Notes: generated by a model not told the origin, from the sequence alone. A stretch of 64,000 bases of DNA from Niastella koreensis GR20-10 (GCF_000246855.1 NC_016609.1:186001-250000); one strand, 5' to 3'; positions 53,981-63,363 are shown, numbered from the stretch's first letter. Numbers and translations are program-made.

Positions 53981-54421
53981 ATGAAAAGAAAGATTATTAT
54001 TGAAATAATATCTTCCTTATTGATATTGCTTTTTTTGTATGCCAGTGTAAGCAAATGGCTGGCATTTAAAACATTTATTGGCGATATGAATAACCAGCCG
54101 TTTCCTAACTGGATGACACCTTACCTGGTAGTCATAATCCCGGTTGCTGAAGTATTGATTGCCATGGGATTGATATTTGAGAAAACCAGAGTGCCTGCCT
54201 TGTATGCATCCTTTGTTCTGATGATGGCGTTTACGATTTACACCGTAACTGTCTTATTACATGCGTTTAGGTATGTTCCCTGTTCCTGTGGTGGCGTGAT
54301 AAAGAAACTCACCTGGCCTCAACATCTTTTCTTTAATCTGTTTTTTGTTGCTATCTCATTATTGGGTATCTGGCTTAAAAAGCGGGATGCCCAACATGAA
54401 GTACGTACGGTGGGTGCATAA
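53981..54421 (+). CDS. MauE/DoxX-family membrane protein
   Basis: 146 residues with four transmembrane helices (IIEIISSLLILLFLYASVSKWLAF; YLVVIIPVAEVLIAMGLIF; LYASFVLMMAFTIYTVTVLLHAF; LFFNLFFVAISLLGIWL). The MauE signature is in the third loop, RYVPCSCGGVIKKLTWPQHLFFN, with Cys101 and Cys103 on a CxC-type site. In methylotrophs MauE helps form or keep disulfides of methylamine dehydrogenase; in Bacteroidota most members are uncharacterised. Placement between two small exported Cys-containing DUF6520 proteins suggests it handles their thiols. Its own promoter lies at 53801-53831, and the second DUF6520 gene starts 149 bp downstream. Confidence 0.87.
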   Translation: MKRKIIIEIISSLLILLFLYASVSKWLAFKTFIGDMNNQPFPNWMTPYLVVIIPVAEVLIAMGLIFEKTRVPALYASFVLMMAFTIYTVTVLLHAFRYVPCSCGGVIKKLTWPQHLFFNLFFVAISLLGIWLKKRDAQHEVRTVGA

Positions 54422-54570
54422 ATACACTTCACAGATATATAAACTTTTTCCTGTTTTTATTGCTGCCGCATTTATTCCGGAGTAGGTGTGTGCATGCATA
54501 ACGGGGGACAGGCGAAGCCGAAAACCTGCATAACAGAGTAGGCAGTTAACCATTAGAAAAAGGACTATTA

Positions 54571-54828
54571 ATGAACAAAATTAAAGTGGTATTTGTCGCA
54601 CTTGCAATGTTCGCCGGCGTAGGTGGTGCATTCGCTACTCATTGCGAACAATGCGAAAATTCAGTACAGTACATTTGGAACGGAAGCATGTATGTAGCAA
54701 TTGGAGAATATGGTGTAGATTATGATTGCTTTATTTCAGGTGGTACCTGCACTTATTATAAGCCCGACCCGGTTGGTCAACCAAACTCCTATTCACCTTG
54801 CCACATAGGTGGATATTACATTCCGTAA
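54571..54828 (+). CDS. Small exported DUF6520-like protein (copy 2)
   Basis: 85 residues. A signal peptide (VVFVALAMFAGVGGAFA) precedes a mature part that begins with a CxxC pair (HCEQCEN, C25 and C28). Then come GEYGVDYDCFISGGTCTYYKPDPVGQPNSYSPCHIGGYYIP with C53, C60 and C77. The last two-thirds align with copy 1, sharing the C53/C60 pair; the CxxC and C77 are extra. Five cysteines in a 60-residue exported protein point to oxidative folding or metal/redox binding. It ends in a terminator at 54870. The 11-mer GTTAACCATTA lies 15 bases before the ATG, as before copy 1. Confidence 0.82.
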   Translation: MNKIKVVFVALAMFAGVGGAFATHCEQCENSVQYIWNGSMYVAIGEYGVDYDCFISGGTCTYYKPDPVGQPNSYSPCHIGGYYIP

Positions 54829-54869
54829 TGGCTAGTTAGTTAAAGCTCTGTTTAAATCATTCTAATAGG

Positions 54870-54900
54870 GCCAGTCATTTTTTAATGACTGGCTTTTATT
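54870..54900. terminator. Bidirectional terminator
   Basis: GCCAGTCATT and AATGACTGGC form a perfect 10-bp stem with a 4-base loop, with a T-rich tail. It sits between the DUF6520 gene (plus) and the SusD gene (minus). Confidence 0.88.
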
Positions 54901-54909
54901 TGCATTAAA

Positions 54910-56280
54910 CTATTCCCGCTCATTTTGTAAGTAATGTCCCATCAATGTGGCATCTGGCGGAATGGGTAACGCATACAATGGGCTGTTGGGTTGCAATGTA
55001 TACGGTTGGTTATTTATGATTCTTGTTGGTACAATGGTTGGTTTTTCCAGGTTCAGCCGCCTGATGTCTGTCCAGCGCACGCCCCGTAACGGCATTTCCT
55101 TTCTTCTTTCAACAAGTATAGTATCCAATAATGCATCGGCAGGTATTACGGTGTAAGGAATAAAAGTACCCGTTTTAAATCTGCTTGCCAGCAGGGTGTT
55201 CAGGTCGTTCAATGCCCCGGTAATGTTACTTGCCCGGGCCCGGCATTCTGCTCGTACCAGGTACATTTCGTCGGTAGCCAGTCCGGTAAAACCAAAAATG
55301 CTTGCATTATAACTGTTTTTAAAATTGACCCTGCCAGCGGAATTGATTGTGAAAAATAGTGAACGCCGCAGGTCGTTTACCGCATACTGACTGTAAAGCA
55401 GCGTATCAACAATACAATTGGAAATTGCTTTTACCACATTGGTTTCGCTGAACTTGCTTTGATACATGGTTTCCGCATTTGTACGTTCGAATGGTTTTGA
55501 TGAAGCTGCATCCTTTGTATTGTAATCAATAAGTGAGTTGTAAAGCTTTAAACAATTATCGGCATAAACACCTGCCTGCTCATAATTACGCATGCTTAAA
55601 TACACCCGCGCCAGCAGGGCATTGGCAGCCGGTTTGTTTGGGCGGTTAAGGTAAACGGTTACTGCATCTGGTACCAGGTCCTTGGCAATCAGCAGATCAT
55701 TTATTATTTGATTATAGGTTTCTTCGAGGGTGCTCCGTACTACCACTTCATCAACATTAGGGGTTAGTTTTAAAGGAATGCCCAGGTTTGTGGTGGCTGT
55801 TTCCGCCTTATAGGGCAGGGCAAATACCTGGGCCAGGTTATAAAAGGCATATGCCCTGATAAAAAGCGCGGCGCCTTTCATGTTATTCCACTGCTGCTGA
55901 TTGTTGGCGGTGACGTCAACGTTTTTCAATCCATCCAGCACAACATTGGCGTAAAATACCTGTTCATAGGGCGTATTCCAGTCGGCCAACTTTCCTTCCC
56001 CTTCATAAATATCTGCTGCCCAGATGTAGGCATTCTTCTCTTTTTTACCAAGCAGTTGCCAGTAGTTGGTTGTAATATAGAAATTATCCGACGATAGTTC
56101 ACCCAGGGCTGGTGTTAAACTCAGGATGGCCTCATTATCCAGCAGTTGCTGAAAATCTTCCAGCGTAGTGGGAACCACTACATTTGAATTGGGTTTTTCA
56201 TCCAGGAAGCCCTTTTTGTTGCAGCTGATCAGGCTCCAGCAAAGTAGCAGTAAAAACAGGTAAATGATGTTTACTTTCAT
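54910..56280 (-). CDS. SusD/RagB-family lipoprotein
   Basis: 456 residues with a lipobox LISC (Cys about 20). Classic RagB/SusD rather than SusD_2: KKGFLDEKPNSNVVVPTTLEDFQQLLD, WNTPYEQVFYANVVLDGL, KGAALFIRAYAFYNLAQVFALPY, ANALLARVYLSMRNYEQAGVYAD, MYLVRAECRARASNITGALNDLNTLL, and the C-terminal ERRKEMPLRGVRWTDIRRLN. It captures substrate for the SusC encoded 17 bp upstream. The four-gene minus-strand cluster (sigma, FecR, SusC, SusD) is complete, but encodes no enzyme. Confidence 0.94.
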   Translation of the reverse strand: MKVNIIYLFLLLLCWSLISCNKKGFLDEKPNSNVVVPTTLEDFQQLLDNEAILSLTPALGELSSDNFYITTNYWQLLGKKEKNAYIWAADIYEGEGKLADWNTPYEQVFYANVVLDGLKNVDVTANNQQQWNNMKGAALFIRAYAFYNLAQVFALPYKAETATTNLGIPLKLTPNVDEVVVRSTLEETYNQIINDLLIAKDLVPDAVTVYLNRPNKPAANALLARVYLSMRNYEQAGVYADNCLKLYNSLIDYNTKDAASSKPFERTNAETMYQSKFSETNVVKAISNCIVDTLLYSQYAVNDLRRSLFFTINSAGRVNFKNSYNASIFGFTGLATDEMYLVRAECRARASNITGALNDLNTLLASRFKTGTFIPYTVIPADALLDTILVERRKEMPLRGVRWTDIRRLNLEKPTIVPTRIINNQPYTLQPNSPLYALPIPPDATLMGHYLQNERE

Positions 56281-56297
56281 TGGAAAGGAATTGCTGG

Positions 56298-59200
56298 TTA
56301 CAAATCGATTTTTAAACCTGCGGCAAATGTTCTGGGAGGAATTGCGCCTGTAATATAATCCGGATCAATTCCATATTGATTGGCCCGCCAAAGAACTCCC
56401 AGGTTATTGGCATACATATAGATCCTGAACTGGTTTACCGGCAGCCACCTGATCTCACTTTTGTTAAGCTGGTAGCTTAGCTGAATATCCTGCAGCCTGA
56501 TGTGATCGCCTTTTTCAACCAGGATATTCGAATAAGAATAAAAGTTACTTCTGTTTAAGCTTTCTTTCCAGGTCATGGAAGGTACAGACGTGAAATTTTC
56601 ATCACCTGGCTGTTGCCATCGTTTTTCATAATCCGGGTGGCCCTGGTCTGGTCCATTGAACAGCGTATAATAATTTATGGAAGGTCTTCTGAAATAATAG
56701 CCCATTTTCCAGGTAATGGCAAATGACAGCTCCACCCGTTTATAACTGAAATTATTACGCAGGCTTCCAAAATAAACCGGGTTGGCCGGGCCCCGGTAGA
56801 TAAGATCCGAAAGATCTGATGAGTTAATGATGGCGCTGTAATTAGTACTGGTTGCCTTATTGAAGTAACCCTGTGGGTCTCCGTTTTTGGGATCGAGCCC
56901 CATCCATTTTAAACTGAAGATGGAATACAGCGGTTTGCCTTTTATCGGACTTATGTATTGCGGGTCGCAATAATACCATACGGCACTTTGTTGTACCTTA
57001 TAATCGGTTACCTTATCGGCGGTATAACTAAACAACAGGGTGCTGGTCCATTTAAACTGTTTGTTGATGTTTTTTGTACGGAGCATAATGTCAACGCCAT
57101 TGCCCTTCATATCAGCTGTATTGCCCCTGAATTGGGTAACGCCCGTAGTAGGGTCAAGCGGACTGTTGCCTATCAGGTCAATTCCTCTACGGGTATAATA
57201 TTCCAGGCTGCCTTCTATTATGCTTTTTCTTGTGGCAAAATCTACCCCATAATTGATCATGTGATTCTTTTCCCAGCGAAGTGAGGGATTGGGTGGGTTA
57301 TCGATAGAGGCAGATAACACGTTGTAAAGATTGGCCGCATCTATACCTGCTGTTGTAAAGGCCGATACGGTTCTGTCAACATTGCCTTTATAGCCATCGG
57401 TAATCCGCAATTTCAAAAAAGGCAGCCAGCCTAATGTATAAAAATGTTCCTGGCTCAATTCCCAACTGGCGCCTAATGACCAGAGCGGCACGCCCTTTTG
57501 GTTGGTTTTTACGCCAAACAGGTTCGATTCATCTTTGCGGGCGCTGGCAGATAAAATATATCGTCTTTGAAAAATGTATTTAGCGTTCAGATAGTAAGAA
57601 ACAAAATTATCCGCCTGCGAACGGCTGCTGTTCAGATAAGTTATCTTTTTATTAGTAGCAGGTGACTGGTATAAAGGAAATTGACTCTCATAGTCGATCG
57701 GGGAAAGGTTAGGCAGGCTTTCATTATACCCATAGGTGCGAAGTCCGTCAAAGTATGTTTTAGTGCCTCTTGCTTCTGCGCCCGCCAGTGCAGTGATCTG
57801 GTGATATTTTGTATGATTGCGGTTATACCAGTTGGTAATATAATTTAACTGCGTACGAACATTGTGGGTCTCGTATTCGACAGTATTCTGATCTAAAATT
57901 CCTCCTATTGGGATGTGATGGATACTCGGGCTGTCAACATCGGTAAACTGGTTTATCAGATTCCGGGTATAGTAAGTTTGCTTGCTGTAAAAATTCTCCG
58001 CATCAACAAATCCTTTATTATACTGGTACACCACTGTTGCATTCAGGCCTTTGAGGATGTTGTATTTCACATCTGCATTGATCCGGTAATCGGTTGTCTT
58101 TGAAGTGTTATTACTAAGTCTTAATTCATCATAGGGCCGGTAGTTCCAGTCTAAAAGATAGGTGCGGGCAATGGAATCTCTGCTTATGCCGTCCTTATAC
58201 GACTGTCTGATGTCTGCCGGTACCGTTGTTGCATTGCCATTTTCATCTACGAGTTTAAGGTAAGGATACGGTGGGTTCAATGTGCCGATGTTATTATTCC
58301 GGGCTTTCCCTTCCGTATAAATAATACCGGTATTTAATTCCAGCCTCTTTTTTAGCCACGAAAAGGAATTGTTGGCGGTGATAGTTAACCGGTCGTAACC
58401 ATTCCTTACCAGGTTGCTAAGGTTCTTGTCGTACCCCAGCGACAGGTAATAATTGTTGTTGGCGCTGCCTCCGCTGGCACTTACGGAATATTGCTGGTTG
58501 GCGCTGGTGCGGTAAAAATATTTTTCCAGGTCTTTCCGCGTATCCTGGCCCCGCAATACATTTAACTGTTGTTCTGCCTCGTCGTGCGTGATCTTTTTAT
58601 CTCTTTCCTGGATGAGTATTTCCACTACCGGTGACAGTATAGGGCGAAGCAGATTTGCTTCCTGATTGAAATAGAATCCGCTATCGAATAAAGAGTGCTC
58701 TACATCTATAAAGTCAGATGAGTTTAAAATTGGTTTGGCATACAGATCGGGTTTCTGACCTATGGTTATATTGCTGTTTACAGAAAGCTTTAGCGGCTGG
58801 CCATACTTTCCTTTTTTAGTAGTAATTACAATTACGCCATTGCCAGAGTAAGCGCCCCAGATAGAAGCCGCATCCGCATCTTTTAAAACCGTTATGCTTT
58901 CAACATCGTTGGGGTTAATATTATTGATATCGCCGGTATAGGGGAAATTATCAACTACGATCAGGGGATTGGCGTTGGCATAAATGGTGCTTCTGCCCCT
59001 GATGGCTATGTTGGTTTGATTGGTAGTAGTATTATTGTTCTTATTGAAGATCAGCCCGCTGGTTATCCCTTCCAGCCTGTCTACCACATTGGTTGATACG
59101 CGGCGGTTGAGTAATTCGTTATCAATTTTTACAAAGGAGCCAGGGGTTTTATCTTTTGAAATTTGCTGGTAACCGGTTGACATCACCTGTACCTTGTTCA

Positions 59201-59756
59201 ATTCGCTCACGTGTTGCTTGAGCTTTACGTTCAATTCCGATTCGCCCTGCCAGTTAACTTCTTCCGGTTCGTAATTGACGCTGGTAACAATGATGTTCAA
59301 TTCTATTTCATCAACCCCGTTTATTTTAAATTCCCCACCTTCGTCGGTACTTGTTTGCTGGTTGCTTCCTTTTATGGTAATGGTGGCGCCGGGTATGGGT
59401 TCGCCCTGCTCGTTCAGTATTTTGCCTTTAATATTGGCTACTCTTTTACCAATTACACTTTGCCGGCCCCGCGGAATAACAGTAACTATTTTATCAATGA
59501 TGGTATAGGTACAGCTCTGGTACCTGAAAAACTCATCGAGCAGTTGCTCAACGGTCCCATTGACAAGATTAATGTTTACCGCTTTTAATTGGGAGGAGAT
59601 GGAATTGGTGTTGAAGATGGTATAACCTGCCTGTTTTTCCAACACCTTGCGTAAGTCGGTAATGGTTACGTGTTTTTTGGAGAAAGTGATCTGCGCAAGT
59701 GCGGGCACACTTGTAAGCACACAAGCAATTATTAGAAATGCAGTTATGTGTTTCAT
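56298..59756 (-). CDS. SusC-family TonB receptor with STN signalling domain
   Basis: 1152 residues. After the signal peptide (LTSVPALAQ) comes an STN domain (ISFSKKHVTITDLRKVL region to about 95), which in FecA-type systems contacts the anti-sigma factor. A CarboxypepD_reg-like domain follows (IKGKILNEQGEPIPGATITIKG), then the plug (LEGITSGLIFN, IAIRGRSTI, PLIVVDNFPYTGD, ITVLKDADAASIWGAYSGNGVIVITTKK) and a barrel ending RTFAAGLKIDL. It imports a ligand and reports its presence to FecR encoded upstream, switching on its own operon. The STN distinguishes it from the two SusC paralogues at 22 and 28 kb. Confidence 0.95.
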   Translation of the reverse strand: MKHITAFLIIACVLTSVPALAQITFSKKHVTITDLRKVLEKQAGYTIFNTNSISSQLKAVNINLVNGTVEQLLDEFFRYQSCTYTIIDKIVTVIPRGRQSVIGKRVANIKGKILNEQGEPIPGATITIKGSNQQTSTDEGGEFKINGVDEIELNIIVTSVNYEPEEVNWQGESELNVKLKQHVSELNKVQVMSTGYQQISKDKTPGSFVKIDNELLNRRVSTNVVDRLEGITSGLIFNKNNNTTTNQTNIAIRGRSTIYANANPLIVVDNFPYTGDINNINPNDVESITVLKDADAASIWGAYSGNGVIVITTKKGKYGQPLKLSVNSNITIGQKPDLYAKPILNSSDFIDVEHSLFDSGFYFNQEANLLRPILSPVVEILIQERDKKITHDEAEQQLNVLRGQDTRKDLEKYFYRTSANQQYSVSASGGSANNNYYLSLGYDKNLSNLVRNGYDRLTITANNSFSWLKKRLELNTGIIYTEGKARNNNIGTLNPPYPYLKLVDENGNATTVPADIRQSYKDGISRDSIARTYLLDWNYRPYDELRLSNNTSKTTDYRINADVKYNILKGLNATVVYQYNKGFVDAENFYSKQTYYTRNLINQFTDVDSPSIHHIPIGGILDQNTVEYETHNVRTQLNYITNWYNRNHTKYHQITALAGAEARGTKTYFDGLRTYGYNESLPNLSPIDYESQFPLYQSPATNKKITYLNSSRSQADNFVSYYLNAKYIFQRRYILSASARKDESNLFGVKTNQKGVPLWSLGASWELSQEHFYTLGWLPFLKLRITDGYKGNVDRTVSAFTTAGIDAANLYNVLSASIDNPPNPSLRWEKNHMINYGVDFATRKSIIEGSLEYYTRRGIDLIGNSPLDPTTGVTQFRGNTADMKGNGVDIMLRTKNINKQFKWTSTLLFSYTADKVTDYKVQQSAVWYYCDPQYISPIKGKPLYSIFSLKWMGLDPKNGDPQGYFNKATSTNYSAIINSSDLSDLIYRGPANPVYFGSLRNNFSYKRVELSFAITWKMGYYFRRPSINYYTLFNGPDQGHPDYEKRWQQPGDENFTSVPSMTWKESLNRSNFYSYSNILVEKGDHIRLQDIQLSYQLNKSEIRWLPVNQFRIYMYANNLGVLWRANQYGIDPDYITGAIPPRTFAAGLKIDL

Positions 59757-60153
59757 AATCAGAACCTCCTCCAGCTGTGAAATACCGTCAGGAATACCCT
59801 TTTTCGTTGAGACCTTTAGGTTGTGTAAAAATAAAAAATAGTCAACCGCATTTTCGCATAATTGGAAAAAAGTTGACTAAATACAGGTTTTCCCCTTAGG
59901 GGTAACTCCTTACCATATCCGATGGCTAAAATTACACTTTCATGTTGAAGATTGGGACATACATATAAAAAAAATAAGCCACCTGACTGCGAACCATGAG
60001 CGAGTGTAGAGCTCATGGTCGCAGGGTAGCTTGTAGCTCAACGCCGGTCCATAACTTTCCATGGAAGAACAGCGTTAGATGTGGTTTAATGATTAACGGG
60101 AGAGCAATTATTTTTACCCCTATAAATAGGTGCTTCTTCGTTAATTGTATGAT
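59757..60153. other. Gene-free spacer between FecR and SusC genes
   Basis: 397 bases with no coding region. Contains the FecR terminator (59966-60030). The remainder should hold the sigma-dependent SusC promoter, but I could not identify a motif. Confidence 0.5.
59966..60030 (-). terminator. FecR terminator with long hairpin
   Basis: Arms 59978-60001 and 60011-60030 pair through ctgcg-ccatgagc with a 3-base and a 1-base bulge; on the minus strand a T-run (59967-59974) follows. This separates the sigma/FecR unit from SusCD. Confidence 0.6.
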
Positions 60154-61425
60154 CTATGATGTAACTATGATCGTTCTTGAACTTTCGTTTACGTGTGCCT
60201 TTACATTATTGAGATTGAGCAATTTAATGATGTCGTCAATGGACCCTTTCCGGGGCAGTTTACCATCAAAAACCACGTCGGGCTTTTTTCCCTGGTATTC
60301 TACATTGATGTCGTACCAGCGGGATATTTGCCGCATAACATATTCAAGATCACGACCGCCAACCGGGATAAACCCGTTAGTCCAGCCAATTACATCCTCA
60401 GCATCTACATTTTGAACGGAAATGTTGCCCGATTTCAGTTTGGCCTGTTCGCCCGGTAATATTGTCTGGTAATTATTACCGGAGGTTACTTTTACTTTCC
60501 CCTCTACCAGGGTTGTTCTGATTGCCCCTTCATCAGTGTAGGCCATTACGTTAAAATGTGTTCCCAGCACTTCCACTTCATTCTTATTACCGGCAGGGGT
60601 GTTTATTTTAACAATGAAAGGCGTTTTGGTTACCAGGCCTTTTTGTTGTTTTGACTGGGGTTGAATTTGCGGGTTCACTTCAAAATAAGCTTCGCCGGTG
60701 AGCTCGACAATTCGCTCGTTCCCGGCGAAGGCTATAGGAAAACGCAATGATGAAGCCGCATTTAACCATACTTTACTTCCGTCAGGTAAAGTGATCTTAT
60801 ATTCCCCCCCTCTTGGGGTGGTAACTGTGTTATACAAATTCTCAGCGTTGGCAGATCCGTCAGAATCCGGCTTCCTGTTATATATTAACCGTCCATCAGT
60901 CTTGGTTACCAGCATGTGACCCTGGTTGGCCAGGTTCCCGTTCTGCACAGCGTTCAGGATGATCTCCGATCCATCGGCCAGGGTCAGCGTGGCTTTATTA
61001 CCGCCAGGTAAGATCCTGGAGCTCACGCCACTGTCAGTCTTTTTATCAGTTTTGGCTGTTTGGTTGGATGTACTTTGTTTGCTGAAATACCAGCCGCCAA
61101 ATGAAATAAGCAGGATGGCTACAGCTGCAGCTGCAATTTTGCCAACCGGCATTTTAATTGTTTTCTTTTCCGGATAGAGATCTATCAGTTTGGCGCCGCC
61201 GTCGATCTTTTGCAGCGTTTTTTTCCAGATAGCTTCACTATCCGCGCTCGCATATAGTCTCAATTTTTCACGCAGCTCATTTTTATCAGTGATCTGCCTG
61301 AAAAAAGCATTATTATGCTCAGCTTCCGCCAGCCATGAATTAAGTTCCATCTCCTCTTCCGGATTCAGCCTCTCCTCCAGGAACTTCTCTATCAGACTTG
61401 TGATTCTATTTACCTTTTCCTGCAT
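60154..61425 (-). CDS. FecR-family anti-sigma factor
   Basis: 423 residues. Cytoplasmic N-terminal helices (about 1-90) bind the sigma factor. One transmembrane segment follows (KIAAAAVAILLISFGGWYF, about 96-114). The periplasmic FecR domain (TTPRGGEYKITLPDGSKVWLNAASSLRFP, ELTGEAYFEVN, VEVLGTHFNVMAY, TTLVEGKVKV, LPGEQAKL) is followed by the Bacteroidota DUF4974-type C-terminal domain (LEYVMRQISRWYDINVEY, FDGKLPRKGSIDDIIKLLNLNNVKAHV). It relays the signal from the STN domain of the SusC encoded downstream to the sigma factor encoded upstream. Confidence 0.95.
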   Translation of the reverse strand: MQEKVNRITSLIEKFLEERLNPEEEMELNSWLAEAEHNNAFFRQITDKNELREKLRLYASADSEAIWKKTLQKIDGGAKLIDLYPEKKTIKMPVGKIAAAAVAILLISFGGWYFSKQSTSNQTAKTDKKTDSGVSSRILPGGNKATLTLADGSEIILNAVQNGNLANQGHMLVTKTDGRLIYNRKPDSDGSANAENLYNTVTTPRGGEYKITLPDGSKVWLNAASSLRFPIAFAGNERIVELTGEAYFEVNPQIQPQSKQQKGLVTKTPFIVKINTPAGNKNEVEVLGTHFNVMAYTDEGAIRTTLVEGKVKVTSGNNYQTILPGEQAKLKSGNISVQNVDAEDVIGWTNGFIPVGGRDLEYVMRQISRWYDINVEYQGKKPDVVFDGKLPRKGSIDDIIKLLNLNNVKAHVNESSRTIIVTS

Positions 61426-61569
61426 ATGATGGTATTTAAAACTTCAAAGTGGCTTTTTTCACATGGAAGTATCAAGCTCTCTGAGCCTTTAAACCCTTAC
61501 TATTATAAAAACAACGAAGGGACGTTTTTGACAAAAAAAACAACAAAAATAAATCGGGAAGATTGTGGA

Positions 61570-62214
61570 TCAGTGCATATATATAAAATCCGTTATGTTT
61601 TCGACAATGCGCTCAGCTTTCGGTTTACAGGTCATTGACCCGTTCATGCAAAGGCTTACAAAAACCGCCACCAGTAATTTCTTTTTTAGCAGTTGAATGG
61701 CCCGTCTTTTCTGGTTTAAGACATTTCGGGGTGTAATGTGTAGTTTTTCCGCTACCTCGTCGGTGCTGGCATCTTCAAAATAAATGAGTTTGAAAATGGT
61801 TTTGCATTTGCTGGGCAGGGTCTCTATCAGTGGATAGATCTTTCGCAATAACTCGCCTTCAATCATGTCTGTAATAATATCCTGGTCGTCTTTATCTCTT
61901 TGTAAATACGACAATTCGCTTTGCGAAGCTGTTTTTCTTTGTATATGCCGCAGGTAATTGAGGCTGGCGTTGCGGGTAGCTACAAACAGGAATGCTTTTA
62001 TGTGTTCTTCGGTCTGAAACACATCATGGCGCTGCCAGAGTTTAGTAAAGGCTTCAGAAACAATATCTTCAGCCTGCTCTTTATCCTTTACCAATTGCAT
62101 GGCGCAGGTAAAAAGGATTTTGTTGTAGCTCTCGAAGATTATCCGAAAGGCGCTACTACTCCCTTGATTGAATGCTGTGAGCCAATTCTCCTTTTCCAAA
62201 ATTTTCTTCTTCAT
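61570..62214 (-). CDS. RNA polymerase ECF sigma factor (FecI-like)
   Basis: 214 residues. Sigma region 2 (about 25-90): AFRIIFESYNKILFTCAMQLVKDKEQAEDIVSEAFTKLWQRHD. Region 4 (about 130-180): YPLIETLPSKCKTIFKLIYFEDASTDEVAEKLHITPRNVLNQKRRAIQLLKKKL. It should direct polymerase to the SusC promoter when released by FecR. An extra C-terminal tail of about 30 residues (VAVFVSLCMNGSMTCKPKAERIVENITDFIYMH) is hydrophobic at first and holds two Cys, more than in many ECF factors; membrane contact is possible but speculative. FecR follows 144 bp downstream. Confidence 0.95.
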   Translation of the reverse strand: MKKKILEKENWLTAFNQGSSSAFRIIFESYNKILFTCAMQLVKDKEQAEDIVSEAFTKLWQRHDVFQTEEHIKAFLFVATRNASLNYLRHIQRKTASQSELSYLQRDKDDQDIITDMIEGELLRKIYPLIETLPSKCKTIFKLIYFEDASTDEVAEKLHITPRNVLNQKRRAIQLLKKKLLVAVFVSLCMNGSMTCKPKAERIVENITDFIYMH

Positions 62215-62553
62215 CTGGTTTCAATTTATAATCGTCTGTATCGGCACCAATATTAGCGACATAGGCTGGCAACCCCGGTTTTACCGAAGGCAATAAATGA
62301 TAAGGTTAATGAATATCAATAAATTGCTAATGGTACAGGAATAACTATCCAGTTTCAATTAACGGAGGTTGCTAAAATCAAGGCAGTCGTGGAACCAGAA
62401 AAAGCGCATTATTTGCTCCATCCCTAAAGCAACTAACGGCGGGCTGCAAGTTTACAAAAATATATTAAAAATTGACTTAAGTGTTTCCCCTAGTCTCCTG
62501 TTTTTCCGGTGAAAAAACGGTATTCTGTCACCCAATGGTAAAATCTGGCAGGC
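62215..62553. other. Gene-free spacer upstream of sigma factor gene
   Basis: 339 bases without a coding region. CAAAAATA (62455-62462) reads TATTTTTG on the minus strand, a -7 match, but 240 bases from the start and without a -33 partner. No other signal seen. Confidence 0.4.
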
Positions 62554-63363
62554 TTAATAAATGGAAAGGTGGCGGCTGATCGATCTTTCGAAGATTGTGC
62601 GGGCGCCCTCGGCAATATTCATCCATTCAAAAGCGCCGTACATGGCATCAAAGGGGAGGGGATGCACCCGTTCGTAGATAAATTCGATGTCTTTTTTGGG
62701 AAGGGGAATATGATTGGGATAACTATACATGAAGGACATGTGCCGGCGGCTGGGTGCTACGTAAATACTATCGCCGGTTAATAAACAACCTGCCCGGCCA
62801 TGGTCGGGTAAATGCAAAATGGTACTGCCGGGAAAATGCCCCGCCACATGAACAATGCTGATATTGTCCCATAATTTTTTAGTGGTGCCATTCCATAATT
62901 CAATATAACCACCGGGGTCTTTGATCCATTCCCGGTCACTGGCATGCAGGTAAATAGGGCAGTCAAAAGCCGTGGCCCAATCCTGCATCAGGCTGTAATA
63001 ATGCGGATGCGAAATGGCAATGGCGCTGATGCCACCCAGCGATCTGATAAAAGCAATGGTTTGATCGTCGATAAACGGTAAACAATCCCACAATACATTG
63101 CCCGAAGAAGAGAGAATCAGGTGGGCTTTTTGCGCAATGGCGAAGGATGGTGATATTCTTAGATCGTATATGGTAGATAGTAAGCGCGAAAACCGGATGG
63201 TGCTTTTGGTAGCCAGTTCGTTGTAACTTGTCCACACCTGGCCATTGAAACCCAGGTATTGCCGGTCGTCTGCACAAATTTCACAAATAGTAGGAATAAT
63301 AGAAGTGCCGTACCGAACACCGCAGGTGTTGCAGATGTTCTTTGCCGAAGGCGAAATAATCAT
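62554..63363 (-). CDS. MBL-fold metallo-hydrolase with N-terminal zinc-ribbon-like Cys motif
   Basis: 269 residues from ATG 63363 (MIISPSAKNICNTCGVRYG); an in-frame upstream ATG at 63414 would add 17 residues. The N-terminus has CNTCG ... CEIC, a zinc-ribbon-like four-Cys motif. The beta-lactamase-like fold follows: a shortened first metal site SHPHYYSLMQDW, then VHVAGHFPGSTILHLPDH, LLTGDSIYV, and a late His in FERSISRHLS. Metal binding looks intact in outline, although the HxHxDH motif is partial (HPHYYS). Substrate unknown. A perfect -7 element, TAACTTTG on the minus strand (63464-63471), lies upstream. Confidence 0.85.
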   Translation of the reverse strand: MIISPSAKNICNTCGVRYGTSIIPTICEICADDRQYLGFNGQVWTSYNELATKSTIRFSRLLSTIYDLRISPSFAIAQKAHLILSSSGNVLWDCLPFIDDQTIAFIRSLGGISAIAISHPHYYSLMQDWATAFDCPIYLHASDREWIKDPGGYIELWNGTTKKLWDNISIVHVAGHFPGSTILHLPDHGRAGCLLTGDSIYVAPSRRHMSFMYSYPNHIPLPKKDIEFIYERVHPLPFDAMYGAFEWMNIAEGARTIFERSISRHLSIY

